NCBI GenBank assembly: GCA_022747635.1
Contig: JAKTNV010000001.1
Location: forward strand, 38,159,351-38,223,350
Source: Hetaerina americana
Taxonomy: Eukaryota > Arthropoda > Insecta > Odonata > Calopterygidae
Direction of reading: 5' to 3'
DNA length: 64,000 nucleotides
Position 1 is the first letter of the stretch. The number at the start of each line of letters is the position of its first letter. Shown piece after piece: positions 35,091-48,149 of this stretch. Position numbers and translations under genes: made by a program. The notes beneath the pieces are model-generated. The model made no database searches. It was not told the DNA's origin and was given only the letters and a program-made list of their open reading frames with translations.

Positions 35091-38000
35091 GTTCCCATTG
35101 GGAGAGGAATTTGAAATCGGATGATTTTTGGACGGGTTCCAAGGCAATCGCGTCGGAGGGCGCTTCCGGCGGAAGGGAAGCGGATGGCGACGGGACGGGC
35201 ACAGTCCCCGAAGAAGAAACATAAAAAAGAACCGAGGCGGCGGACTGAACAAAACAGCAAGCAGCGCGTCTAAACGGAGAGCACGGAGAAGAGGTAACTG
35301 TGAGAGATGGAAGAAGGCACCCGGAATAAAGGAGGAGATGGGACTTGTGATTCCTTGGTACGGATTCGCTGGGAAAGAAAATTGGGGATAGACACGACTA
35401 GCTGAAAATCTTAAGTTTATATCAATAGTGTACGAAACCAGCGCCATATTCTCAGCTCTAGCTCTAAATCAGTCAGCCTTATATTTAGGGAACTTAATAA
35501 CACATGTACTATATATAATAGATCTAGTTAATTGCCAACGGATAGCAACAAGTGTGGTCATAAAGTAGGATTAAAAGTTAAAAATACAGAACATCCTAAG
35601 AACTAGCCAGAGTAATGAACAACTGTCAACTAAAAAGTTCTGTTACTGAAGTTGGAAACCGGAAGACTTTTATTCTAGTACTGATATTGATGCATTTGTA
35701 TTGAAAACTAAAAAACAAACATACTTTCCTTATTATGGGTACTTAAGTAATGAGGGATTACGGATGAATCTCGGTTCTAATTAGGTAAAACCCTGCTGTA
35801 ACTTAATATGGTTCATGCATGTCCAATTAATGACGGCTTTCGCCAATGGCGTAGGATAACTTTTAATTTTGAATGAAAATATTGACCGTGAGTACTGAAA
35901 ACATTCCGGTCGATGTGAGGTTCGCTGACACAGTAATGGCTAGTCCTTAAAGTTTTAATCTAGATGGATCTCTCAAAAAATTGGCCTTTTTCGTTTGGAT
36001 TAAAAAAATCTTCCATCGAACATTTGGAGGTAAGATTAACACATTCTATCTGAGTATATATTTGCATATCGTAGGCCATATAGTTCCACACGAGTATCAC
36101 GGATGGAACCACAGTGGGAGATTACTAAATGATATACCGATCCTTGTTTGGCCACGATGTAGAAAATTTCAAGTGCTCTTTCAGTGCAACGAACTACGAG
36201 CTCGTAAAGACACCACCTAGTAAGCATATGGTAATGCCAACGGGGATTTCTTTAACCCTTTCTCCACGCTCCGAAATTCTACTTACTTGATTACCAATCT
36301 CTATGGCATAAATTACGCCAGCCGTTGGGCGCCTCTTAAGATAAAAATAATTCACTTCATGCAGGTAGCCTTTTCATTTCAATTTGCGCATTGCATGAGT
36401 TTGTTCAATGAAAATTAAAACAATTTGTATTTATTGAAATGGATACAAAAAATAGGGTGGTCCAGCTCAAGTGAATTGCAAAGCTAAATCGTTAAGCATC
36501 AATTTGAAAGTAGATTTACGTTTTAAATGATTAAGAATATTATGATTATATTGAGGAAAAAAGTTGTTACTAAAGAAATAGAAACGCAAACGGTATTTCA
36601 CTTGGAAAAAACTCCCGCTTTCATTTTGGAGATGCTTGGCAATGGTAAATTCCTAGCTAAAAGCAAGCCTCAACTGATTTTGTAAAAGTATAATAAATTA
36701 AATTATAGGAACAAAACCCCATGTATTATCCAATTAGCATGACGCAATGTGGAAATTATTCAAACAATGTATTTCGACATCTTGACGGAGAAAACGCATC
36801 CAGAAAGAGGCATCCGTCGATTAAAATTTAGCGAACGAGCCCTGAGACAAAATATCAAAGAAACATTTTGAAGACGGCGAGGAAGCATCCTTCTTTACTG
36901 AGGACAGACTGACGGGCATGTCCCCTTACGTGTCAGATGATATATTCTCATACTTTACAAAATAAACTTTCGGTAAAAAAAATCAAAGATAGAAGAAGCC
37001 ACGGAGAGCCTTGAACGAGTGACAGCGAATGCGACAGCGACTCTGGGCGATGAAAAAATGAAGAGCACGAGCGGTGGTAAACAAAAAAGGAGCACGGAAT
37101 GAACCTGAGTGAGGAGACGTGTACAAAAAAGGCGCGAATGCGCGTCGAGAGAATGAGAATGTAAATTGTTGTCGTGCAGGGGAGATGGTGGATTGAGAAA
37201 GAAGGGGGTGGAGGGTTGAAAGAGAGGGAGGAAGCCGTGGATTGGGCGAGGAGAGCAGATCAAAATAGTAAAACAAGTGGAGTTGATACTCAGGAGCTAG
37301 TAGGAGTCAAGCTTACCTTTTATCCATCTCAAGGTAACAAGTTCTCCTGCCGTAAGTATTATTAGCTCTTCGTTGGATCAAGTTGTGTACCTACCGTCTT
37401 TATTTGCTCTTTATTAGATGTCGTTCACCGGGTATACCTACCTGTAAACAATACGCAACCCGCAATTGATTTACCAGGTACATTTTCAGGGAGTTGGTTA
37501 CACGGGCAAAGATAAACCATAGTTTAGAGTGACTAAGATCAGAGTGATTCAAACCCCACAAGACGGACGTCAAAAATGGACGGAAACACTTTGGTTGAGC
37601 TCCGGAGCCTATGATGAAGTTCAAAGGGCTCCGCTCGGAAACGAACGCACCGTTTCATTTTGCGTACGGCTCTGGTTCGAGGAGGGAGCTTCGGGTCCGG
37701 GGGACAAGTGCCTACGGTTCCGTTTCTGTGACGCAATGGGTTCGGTACCGTGAGGGCGAATGGAGGGGGCTAATGGTCGAAGCGAGCAGCAGCTCCGGTA
37801 TGGGTTCGGTTCAAGCTCCTAATTGAAACCATCAGAGCCACTTGAACCTCTTCTTGATTCGGCTTCTCTTACCTCAGCTTTTAATGAGTGAGCAATTTAT
37901 TTTACAAAAAAAATCAATTGATAACCTTACAGTAAAAGAAAATCACCAGCAAAAACGAATAAATAACCTATAGCGTGGAGAAGAATGGAACTGAGCTGAA

Positions 38001-38331
38001 TTATATCCCATTTTTATCTTGAGTTCCTATTGCTGGAAATCTGTGACACGGAGACCACTAATTGGGGTATTGAAGCGTAAATTTCATTTAATAGTAAATC
38101 TAAGAAAATTGACAGAAAATGTCATACGACGAGGTAGAATACAAGGAAAGAAAGGGAATACTTAATTTTACACAGACGATTGTACCTCGTAGCCTTTCTG
38201 GAATCGCAGTGAGTGCAAGTGAAAGCAGATTTGTTTCTCAATTTTACAGTTAGGATATATTTAGTTATAGAACTAATAAAAATGAGAATTCAGTATAAAA
38301 CTTAAAATATTAAGAAATCGACGCCTACGTT
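34258..38331. other. Non-coding DNA with GA run and skewed patches
   Basis: No recognised gene. A (GA)n run of about 31 bases lies at 35059-35089 in a GC-rich patch (about 34990-35390). A purine-rich patch at about 36960-37260 and a GC-rich stretch at 37540-37830 open antisense-overlapping frames that match no family. The last of these contains loosely repeated GGTTC/CGTTTC phrases that I could not resolve into a repeat unit. Confidence 0.5.
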
Positions 38332-38358
38332 TCGTATTTGTGCATCGCACAAATACGA
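38332..38358. other. Perfect 12-bp-stem hairpin with 3-nt loop
   Basis: TCGTATTTGTGC (38332-38343) is the exact reverse complement of GCACAAATACGA (38347-38358), with loop ATC between. Two more pairs (G-C, T-A) can form beyond one mismatch. A short T-rich run (CTTTTTCTTT) follows at 38361-38370. There is no associated gene, and its function is unknown. Confidence 0.9.
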
Positions 38359-41300
38359 GACTTTTTCTTTGATCTTGTTACCTGCCGTCTTAATAAACAC
38401 ATTAAATATAAAGGGCGATGAGGATCAACTCTGCTGTTCTTCTTTCTCCATTCCAGCTTCTTCCTCGGTTTCATCAATCGTATAACTGCTATCAGCTCAC
38501 TACATACTATATATTTACTTGTATTTCCTGTGGTCGTAGATAATTATAATTTATTCTAATGTACGTAGCTTCATATTCCGTTCCACCCTGTCACCAGATA
38601 TACGAATGCAAAATAGGTCGATTGATCTTTCTGTATCCTCTCTATTATGACCCTGAGAGCATGAATTGCTCCACTTATATCAATGGTTTTCCCCGGGGGC
38701 AAATACCCAGAAAATTTCAGTAAGAGGAGTCAGGATAACGCAGGCCCCCCGAGATGTCCGGAAATTAAAAAAAAACTCAATGATAAGAAATTTATACCCC
38801 TAATAATTAATATTCTCTCATTCTACAATTGAATTTCGTCCCTCCAACACAGCACTCCCAAGGCATTTTACCCATGAAAAATAAGCCAGTGAAAGCCTAT
38901 GGAGGAGGATTACAAGGGTGAAACAATTGCAACGGTGAAACAATTGCAATGGTGAATCTGGGAGACGTGTATGGCTTCCTTAATTTTTTCAAACCCTTCT
39001 TAAGGCTGTGTAAAAACGTCGCAAAGAGCCAAATGGTAACAACGAAGGGCGTCATTGAAACATAAGAGCGGGGTTGGGCAAGAACGAAACTCGAGAGAGG
39101 ATGCAGGGAGAGCGTTGGCGTGGTAGACCCGTGTGGATAAAAACATCGGATAAAAGAGAAGGTAGAGAAAGGTCTTTCCTCCGTGGTAAAAACCATGAAA
39201 CCCACGGACCAAAAAGGAGTTAAGGGGGAGGGAGAAGGGGTCTGCAGGATGTGGGATGGGAGAGGAAAAGAGGAGAGAGAGAGTGAGGGGGGGAGGGGAA
39301 TGAAAGTAGGGAGACGAGCATGGGAGGCTTCTCCTTTCCACGTCTCTTGATTCCGTATTTGGAGAAGGCCTTAATGCCGGAGACCAGGCGGTTTGTTCGT
39401 CGATTCGAGCATGCGTGCGCGAGCTTGTACATCGCGTATCTGTGGCAGTCGAGGATTTTTTAGGAAAGGGTTGGGGGAAAGGCGGCGTGGGGTGGAGAGG
39501 GAAGGAAAAGAGATGCAAAGCAGAGCGGGAACATTTCGGGAGAGGGCGTCTTAATAGAAAGGCTCCACTGATTACAGCACTTCCACACTCGGGAGAAGGG
39601 GCTCTTCATTTTTTAATAACCGACCCGACATCGTCCTATGCACTGCCATATCCTCTCTTCGTGCAGTTTTCATTCATCAAATCAGTTAAGAGCGGAGACA
39701 CTGAAGTAGCATTCCTTTAACTCATTTCACTCCTGGTATTCATGGAGCGTAAGACTTTTTGCCATTCGCATAGCAAAATTTGGGAATGATACTTTCGACA
39801 TGATAAGGAGGAATGAAGCTGGGAGCAGTTTCAAGAATCAGAAATTAATGAAAATTTATTTTTCACAAGCGAGGGTGCGGAGAAGTGAACCATCTCTAAA
39901 GCGGAGGATTTGGCCTGTCGCAAAGAACGGCCCTATCTAAATAAAGTTCTTCTCATGAGTGACAGCTATAAATCTGAGCTGTGCAATGCGCACCTCTTCT
40001 GCATGAAAAAATATTGAAGCAAGAGAATCGTTACCCTAAGTACATCCACGTGAACTTCACAGTGTCGTTCGTCAACTCTTTCTGCCAAAATCGTATTCCC
40101 AAAACTTCCTCTTTTACACTACATGTAATCTTATTTGTTCGTCCTTATTTCAGTCCTGCCTATATCCTTCATTATTTTATACCTAAAAAACTCACAAGAC
40201 CTAAACTCTGATTTAATTCTCAATTCTTTTTATAGAGAGCAGATTATGATACCATATAACTGTTGCAGCCACATAAAAATAATCATGAACCTCTCATTTT
40301 TTACACGTTTTAGCGTGTAATCTTTGCCAACAATCCTCTCATTCAAATATTTTTTTCTTTTTCCTAATTCCCCTTTAACTAGTTCATAAACAACCAAAGA
40401 ACGTGAATCGTTCCTCCTACATACACCATTTTATGCCCTCCTATTTTTATATTTAACTTAGCTTTCCAACTTTTTATTATTTCAGTTGTCCCCATTTTTA
40501 TGAGTGATTTTCGTACATATTAACTTTAAACTCTGTGTCTTTGCGGAAACAAGGACGAAAATAAAGTCCTGTACCCAAGGCGGGACACTGGAGAACGCCC
40601 AACGAAAAACATTCACATCCACAATTTGTGACGTCAAGTTAATTATTCCATTTTGGTCACCGGGGATGAAAGTAAGCCTAACATTAAAAATAAAACCAAT
40701 GAACACTGTGGTGAGGTAAGTCGAAGAATAGATACAGAAGGCATGAGGAAAGAATGGAACAAGACCCGGATGAACATCCAAGATTTTTAAGTTTGTGAGG
40801 GGGAGCGCTTCAGCCTCCGCCTCCCTAATAAAAACCCACGTATTTGTGGCTACGGGGGGCTGCGTGGGCGTTACTGGTAGGGAACGAGAGGGTCGGGGGT
40901 GGGGCGGCAGAGCAGGGCTTGGCAGTAGAGAAGTGAGGGAAAGAGATAGAGAGGCACATGGGAATGGGAGACGGGCCGGCACCCTCTTGATGTCGGTGTA
41001 CGTGGCTCGTGAAGTCGGTCGGGGCGTGAGCGCTCGAGTGAGCCCGTGCTCGCGAGTCCGACGGGCGGGCAAGACGCGGGGTTGGGTTCTGGCTGGGGCG
41101 GACAGGCTGAGATTGGAGGGCACCGCTGGGGACGTCGGGAGTCATGAAAACATGCTTTGGCTGATGGCCGTGAGAGCCAATGAGAAAACACGAAATCCCA
41201 GAGAAATGGGTAATAAGCAAAAGAGAGTACGCACTCGTGCGTACTGGGAGAATACATTAAAAGAAATAACAAAAATGGACATGCAATATGGCGCATAAAT

Positions 41301-42748
41301 GAATGACTAGATGTTGTGCACCCACAAGAGTATCAGGAATTGAAAATTTATTGGAATGATTCTATGTCAAGAGAAGCATAAGGATTTTATATATTATTAA
41401 ATAAAAAAATCTTGTCTCAATATATAGTTAGATATGTAGATAGTTAGTATGCATATAATGAGTGTCTACGTCGCGACTCAGAGAAACTGGAAGAGATTCA
41501 TCGATTCCAAAAGTATTTTATTTTGGCGCTAAAAAGTGGTATTTCGACAGTTGGAACAAAAGGAATTAGGGCATTACCGCAACAGTTGATTGCAATTATA
41601 GTATTATCCATTTACATATAGTGTGTACGGGCTTCTAAACTAGCGTCATTAAATTTGGTCTCTGTAAAACTCAGCATCAGGGGAATTACTAAAACTTCTC
41701 AAAGGTATATATGCTTATTAGTATTAAAAAACTAAAAGGAGAGCAAAATATTTGATTCACCTCCTCTGCGTCAGATTGGAAGTTAATTTCTTTACATAAG
41801 AATAAAGCACTTGAACACTTTACGTAAAGTTCACACATCCGTTAATGTCATTTTTCTGGATTAGGATATTATGCTTAAGCAATCGAGAAGTTTGTGGTTA
41901 TTAGATTTATGCACAGCTAAAAGCTAATGTTTGAGCTTTAAATTCCGCTAATAATAATAATAATACGCATTTACGTGGGTGAGATTGAGAGTGGATAGGT
42001 CCTTCTTCTACCTAATACCTGTAGCCATAAATATGAGGAACAAGATAAAAAAGTCCCCCATTTACTTCAAGGATAATGGTATTACCTAAGAAGAATTTAC
42101 TGCAAGTTCAAACCCAAAGCAGCGAAAATATTAGATTAATTCAGAAAGTTAATTTTCAATGGCAAGGCTTGCCACCCGGTAGTACAAATATTTGGTTTCA
42201 AACACCGTAACGACAAACAAGATCTCTCCAATAACGAGGTTTTAGTGAATGAGCAGACATTTTATTCACCTGCTCCGGCGAAACATTACAAAATAGCTAG
42301 TAACTCTCCGCTAAAATAAAAACATGTCGTTATCTCGTAGCAAAGTCAAACTTGCGCATGAATATTATGGTGTGTGAACAAAGAATGAAAATGAATCTTC
42401 ATGAACACGAAAAAAACATTTTTCCGCACCACGCACCAATGTTTCATTTTCCACAAAATCTTGGGCAATGAAACTGAGGTAAACGGAACAATGGAACGGC
42501 GTTAGTGGGAAGACCGTATGGCGAAAGGCGGGGAGGGGACAGGATTGCTGGTAGGGAAGAGGGCGGAGCGGTGGCGGTCTGTGGAGGTTTTATGGCGGTG
42601 GACCCAGGGCGTATGGGCGAGGTATCCCTCCCGCTGCTTGAAATGGGGAATGGGAAAGGTCTCACCCATACACACGCACACATGCGGTCCTTTTCTTTCG
42701 GATTTTTGGTCCACAGGGAGAAAGACAGAGCGAGCGAGTAGGGATGTG
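38359..42748. other. Non-coding DNA, no recognisable gene
   Basis: Contains the small tandem repeat at 38917-38956 and GC-rich skewed patches at about 39060-39545, 40790-41120 and from 42490. The long minus-strand frames at 39000-39518 and 40482-41123 are Pro/Ser-rich and opposed by overlapping plus-strand frames, so they are not called. 41300-42430 is AT-rich with nothing recognisable beyond a short (AAT)n run near 41950. Confidence 0.5.
38917..38956. repeat. 17-bp tandem repeat, 2.4 units
   Basis: GGTGAAACAATTGCAAC (38917-38933) is followed by the same unit with one terminal change (38934-38950) and then a partial GGTGAA. Confidence 0.95.
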
Positions 42749-42891
42749 CGATATGAGGATATATTAACAGTATGCCGATTTCTTTTAAACATCGACCAAG
42801 TCGATATGGTCGATTTTACTCGAGATAGCCTAGTGCAAGTATTATCCTCATTCCGATATATCGGCCCTCCTCGATATGGATGCCATATCGA
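42749..42891. promoter_or_regulatory. Cluster of CGATA motifs with palindromes
   Basis: Six CGATA or TATCG motifs lie within 143 bases: 42749-42753, 42802-42806, 42854-42858, 42859-42863, 42872-42876 and 42886-42890. Two form the 12-base palindrome CCGATATATCGG (42853-42864), and two lie in a hairpin with 9-bp arms and a 3-base loop (42871-42891). Clustered CGATA is the known binding signature of the Drosophila insulator protein BEAF-32, and DREF binds the related TATCGATA. A CpG-rich patch starts about 50 bases downstream. Binding in this organism is an inference. Confidence 0.4.
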
Positions 42892-43440
42892 CGGGCATAT
42901 TTGGAAAGCGAATATCCCAGAGCCGTCGAGAGGGGGGGGGGAAGAGGGACGAAGAGAAAAAAAGATGGAAGCAAGCGGGAAGAAGGTGACGGCGGTACAT
43001 GTGTGTGCGTGCACACCTCCGTGTGCGTGCGTGCGTGTGGGAAGGTGCTGTGAGGACTGGGGCGGGGCGTGTAGACCAGAAGAAGGAAGGAAGTGGCGGG
43101 GGAGATTGGGATGAGGGAGGGAGAGAAAAAAAATAAGGCGACCGCGGAGGGAGGGAGGCAAGGGGGTGACCGAGTGAGGAGTGAGCCGCGCGGGATGTTC
43201 ACAAAAATCGGTCGCAGTCGCGGGGGGGTGCGCCCAGGGTCGCGGGCGACGCGGCTTCCGTCGCGAGTGACGAGAAATATTGGCTGAGGGCGGGAAAGGG
43301 GTCGAAGGCTCGCCCCTGGGCCGTGGAAAAACAGCATCTACCGAAAACGTGCCGCGCGTTCCGAGTTTCGTCGCTCGCCCGCCGCCTCCACCCGAACCAC
43401 CTTCCCTCGACGGGTCTCTCTCTCTCTCTTTTGCTTTTGC
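42892..43440. other. CpG-rich purine-biased patch
   Basis: Dense CG dinucleotides, with G-rich runs at about 42930, 43100 and 43220 and a GT/GC run near 42995-43040. Frames on both strands (for example 42502-43161 minus, 42816-43337 minus, 42518-43114 plus) overlap and follow composition. It could be an unmethylated CpG-rich regulatory region, especially next to the CGATA cluster, but no transcript or gene is visible. Confidence 0.5.
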
Positions 43441-44095
43441 CTTTTTTTACCTAATTCTTGCTTTGTCTACTTTTTTTCTGTCCACCTACAGCCCTGAGCG
43501 TTTTTTGAACAGATGCTTGAAAACACTGCACTCAGGAATGCCCGTGAGACGATGGCTTAAACTAAGAGATTCCTACAATGGTCAGCCAGAAGGGTACAAC
43601 TGAGCATGCAGAGAAAACTAAAGTTTCTCTACTCTTGCAAGAACATTCCCTCACGTACTTCGTTAGTAAAGCTTGGTTATTTTTGGAGAATGAGCTGCCT
43701 CATTCATCTTTTATATTAGATAATTGATCCATTTTTGGACGAAAATTTGGTAACATTTCACAAACTCTGATAATTTCCTATTTACAAATTATATCAACGT
43801 AAAAACTGAATTCCAAAGTAAATTACACAACAAACCTGATCGAGAAGGGATATCCAGATATTAAATGCACTAATATTTGAATGAAATTATTTCGGGTCAA
43901 TGCAGCATTATACCTAAACACCAATCGACAAAATTATTTAATGAGTAAACATTAACTGAAGTAAAATCAAATCCATATTCAAATTTATGAAACATTACCG
44001 TAATCCACGCAAAAAAACCTCAAATACAGTATTCATCCGCGTGTTCGGTCGGTTTGGTGGGTGATGGCAGAGTTCACCCAGTACTAAGCCCGACG
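43441..44095. other. AT-rich non-coding DNA
   Basis: An acceptor-like stretch (CTAAT, pyrimidine tract, ACCTACAG ending at 43491) is present, but no coding exon follows it. Nothing else was recognised. Confidence 0.45.
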
Positions 44096-44285
44096 GCGTG
44101 TGAAATCCACGCTTCAGGGTAGGGGCGCCCGATCCTTTCCCTGTGCCGGCTATGGTTTCCCAGGAATATCTCGTACCCGGAAAATCACAGAGCTCAGGTG
44201 AAGCTGAGGGTGCCCAAATAGGAGTGCCTAGGAAGCACGGGCCCTCCAGTCAGTAGTCCAATACTCTGCCCCTGGACTACCACAC
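44096..44285 (-). mobile_element. tRNA-derived SINE, family B, copy 2
   Basis: Matches the 12983-13172 copy in length and in the order of conserved blocks (ATCCTTTCCCTG, GGTTTCCCAGGAA, GAGGGTGCCCA). On the minus strand the right end reads GTGTGGTAGTCCAGGGGCAG, an A-box-like tRNA start. It is followed about 35 bases later by a degenerate B box (GGCCCGTGCTTCC). The promoter is more decayed than in copy 1. The body may begin somewhat further left, near 44050. Confidence 0.75.
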
Positions 44286-47200
44286 GAAATAAAAAGTCTA
44301 CCAAATAGCTATACTGCTTGAAAATCTCAATCTCCCATCAATGAGCATTTATGATGTTTTCCGGTCACTGAGGATAATAGGTGTATTCCAAGAGAATAAC
44401 AATCATTTTGGTGCGTCCGTATAGAGTCGTGGACAAGGAAATAAGTGCATATACTATCCTAAGGGATCTCACCGAATGGCAAGGTCATGTAACTGCTGAC
44501 TGGAATCAGCGTCCAATTTAATGAAATTAATTGGGATATTTGAATCTTGCTTCCTTGACATAATCACAATCAAACAAATTGAAGCACAGAGATCGTTAAA
44601 CAGTTTCCATAAAAAGTAACTGAGTTACACCTAACAATATTTCCCTTTCGAGCCAATCTGACTCCGCGGGGTTTTAACTCTTAATTCTCACCCGACGGTT
44701 CGAGTCCCGGAACCGAAATATCCCCCTCTCGATACAGTCTATAGGAATGACTTCCATATCTCTGAATTACCTTGCCACTCCATGAATATTACCATAGCCT
44801 TCTTCGTGCAAATTCATGGATGTGTTAGAACATTAAATTCGGCAGCGCTGAAGTGACGAGAATGAAACTGCGGAACCATGACAATGATTGTATTAGGCTT
44901 CTGAAGCCTAAAGTAATCCTGGTATTCTAGAGAATAGATAGGGTTGACGAAAATCTACGAGAAAATTCTATGGCCCGAGGCTTTGAGTTCACCCGCAATA
45001 CGATAGTTTCATTCTCTTTTGTAATGCATTTGTAATGTAATTGATTGCAATATAATCAGTGCTTGAAAGTTAGAAGGGGAATAAATGCCTACTACGAACT
45101 AGTACTAAAAGTCACTCACATGATTTTCACATCGCGGTTTCATTCGCGAAAGTATGTCCCAAGCCGTCACAACGCTCCACTCGGGCGTCGAATAATTTGA
45201 ATTTTTCATGTTTTTCTTACCTGAAAATAAAGAAAATTTGATTAATATGTGTAGACATTCGAAAAATAGAAAATTTTGATATTCTTCCATTACTTTTAAT
45301 CACACGTAGCTCGAAGCGTGGAATTGATTTTTAAAGCTAGATAAAAGTAATATTTAATAGTTTGGTGCTGAATCATAGTTTGAGATACCACCCACACCAG
45401 TAGTAGAGCTCAGAGAAGCCAGTTGCGGAATAATACTTGCGAATCTATTTTACTCTTGATAACCCACTACGTGGAGACTCGCTGGACTAGTTAGGTATAC
45501 TTATCTTCACGTATTTTTTCTAACTAGGCGAACTGGACACTTTCTAATTCGTTTGATAAAGATTGTCATAACATTTGATGAAGGAATACTACATATTTGG
45601 CAATTGAGAGAAAAATGGGATATTTAGAAAAAATCGCTTAAAGACGATTATGAATTTAATTATGGTTCACCTCAATGTTTATAATTTATAGTTTTCTTTC
45701 ATGCTTTTAAAAAAAATTGAAGCTTACTGGGTGACCACCGAGGTCTTTCAGGCGGAGATCCTAAAATTAATCCATTCTAATTTTAATCCAACGAAGGAGC
45801 GCCCTCTGAATAATTCATCGCACGCAGCAGCTCGCATTTGAATAACTAAAACGACAATTAAACACGTCATAACCGATGCCTTGCCAGAGAAATCACGTGG
45901 AAGCGGGATCGCCGCATTTTAAACGCTCCGCCTCACCTCCATACAAAGACTCCCCGAGACTGCCACGGCATTAAAATCCTTCCGCCATTCGGTCTCAAGC
46001 GTGAGACGATGGCATACCGAAACGCCCGCCCCGCAATGTGACTTTTGCCGTGAGTCAAGTCCATTCTGAAGGTGACACGAGCAAATAAAGGAAGGGTTTG
46101 TGGGTGTGCACGTCTGTCTGTGAGTGCGTTTGACGGAGAAGGGTTTCCAGGCGGCTCGCCCAAATGGAGGCAAGGAGGCGTGCACGATACGCAAACCAAC
46201 AACAACAAAAGCGGCACGACGTCGCGCTCGACGCTCATGACGTCCTCCTCACCCCTTCTGTCCTTTCCCTCTCTCTCTCCCTGGTGCTGGGATTGAATCA
46301 TCGAGCTTAGCGATTCAAACCGCACAGAAGCCGCAACCCCGTCCAATCCGCTGGGGAAGATGGCCTTTGTCGAGCCGACGCTCGCGGAATAACGCCGCAC
46401 TCACGCTCATGCGCCAAACTTAGCGGGCGACGAGAATTTCAGCCGTGCTGAGTGCGGGACGGCGGTGGTTGAATCAATCACAACTAAGGCTAACTATATC
46501 ATTACTCTGCGAGCCTCACATGGAAAGGCCATCAACCTTGCAGCCATGTCACTAGCCATTTATCATTCTACTGTGGGGAATTATATATTTGTGATGTAAA
46601 AATTTCGAAAGAGGAGAGGCAGGTGGCAACAAGATCTCGTGTATTAATAATATGCTGAGGTGTTTAATCTCGTTTTTTTTAATCATCACGACCGTGCGGC
46701 GAAGGTACGATCATTTAATACTTCCAAAACGGGAGTCAATTTAACGCATTACTGCTACCCGGGTGTTCTCATCTACCGAAATAGCTTGTTGGGTTTTAAG
46801 AGCTGCCTCGGTGCCTTCAGTAAATTATGACTATGAATTTGATTAACTGAGTGACACGGTCTCTTCATTACATTCTGCCTTAGTCTCCTTAATAAACCTG
46901 CAACAGTTCCATCCCGTTCGGCACTCTATTTGATCAAATCTTATCTTCCTCGAAATTATTTAATTATTTGATAAATATTTTCTTCAACTAGTGCAATATA
47001 CATGCTGAATATTCCAAATTTGGCCTGGCTAATGTGAAATGACACTTATCACATCACCAGATTTGCATAATAGTGATATTGGTAAACTGCCGATGCTATC
47101 GATAAAGCCAAGTTGCTCGCGGTTGCGAGTTTAAGGGCTGTTGCTTATTCTCTGGCGGTCGGGGGTGCCCTGAGTGCCCGAGTGCCCTGTCCGCCGGGAA

Positions 47201-48140
47201 AAATTGTCCGAATGAGCAAGGGGGAGGCGACACCGCGCGATAAACCGTCCCACGTGGATTTCACTCGGCGATGAATCTTTATATTTGTTCCCACGAATAT
47301 TCCCAGCTTCGTAACTTCCGACATTGTCATAAGGGCATCATAGAGGGATCGGATCACAAGGGGAGAGAGGCGTGGCGGTGTTGTTCTGTCGTGTGTGATG
47401 GACCTCTTAGCGTCTTTCACTGCACGGAACAGGCTGGCGCTAATGCTGGAGAATCTATCCTCTGTCTACTCTGTCTCCCTAAAAGCCACTTGGCTCTAAG
47501 TACCAGATATATTTCTCAGCACCTGCGTACCTCTCAGGGTAATTACCACCATGGGCCACTGCTTGAGAACCATGGGAATCCAACTTCCTCCTTTTCTTAC
47601 CACTGATTCGCTCGCCTTGCTCCTCTCCGCAGTTGAAACCATTTTCGCTGTTTGCACCCTTTTTGCATTATGATGTCGGAAATTAAGGGTCATTGCGTTA
47701 CCGCAGAAATTTCGCACTTATTTGAATGAAAATGTCGAGGAGTGGTAATATTTCCTGTCACTGAAACTTCACCTTAAATACTCACTGTGGATATGGGATC
47801 CGGCCTATTTAATGGGCGAATTGGGAAAAAAACGGAAAATTCCCAGATTTTTAAATATTGTATTGCTTGAGGAAAACCTTTATTAGTACGAGGATTACAT
47901 CCGGTAAATAACTGGCGGAAAGCATAAAAAGCGCACTATCATGTCGTAAACGCCAAAGGAATAATTCGTGAATCTATACATCATACAGACACAGGGGGCA
48001 AAGCCGTAGACGAATAGGAACACCTGTCGACTCAAATTATAAAAAGATTCCCGTTTCCTCGAAAAAATTACGACCGCAAGAGCATAAAACAATGTCAACA
48101 ACTGCTTAAACTAATCAGTTAGGTACCATTATAAAACTCG
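44286..48140. other. Non-coding DNA, no recognisable gene
   Basis: Contains the B-box-like sequence at 44697. A donor-like CAG|GTAAG on the minus strand near 45225 ends a 61-residue frame (45105-45290) that matches no family. A moderately GC-rich stretch at 45900-46400 has a 155-residue minus-strand frame (45933-46400) that I do not recognise and that overlaps other frames. The rest is AT-rich and empty to my eye. Confidence 0.45.
44650..44715 (+). repeat. Possible tRNA-derived fragment
   Basis: A good B-box GGTTCGAGTCC (44697-44707) is followed by a CCGGAACC that pairs with CGGTTC. Upstream, AGCCAATCTGACTCCG could be a worn A box. No T-arm or acceptor stem closes properly, so a functional tRNA is unlikely. 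Confidence 0.3.
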
Positions 48141-48149
48141 TCTTTTGAG

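Noticed and set aside
37540..37830. Possible repeat or coding exon with recurrent GGTTC and CGTTTC phrases
   Set aside because: No unit length or inverted ends could be established and the frames match no family.
40482..41123. 213-residue minus-strand frame and a 167-residue frame opposite it
   Set aside because: Mutually antisense, low-complexity and unlike any protein I know.
42502..43337. Several overlapping frames of 170-219 residues
   Set aside because: Pro/Ser or Arg/Gly content reflects the skewed CpG-rich patch; none has domain motifs.
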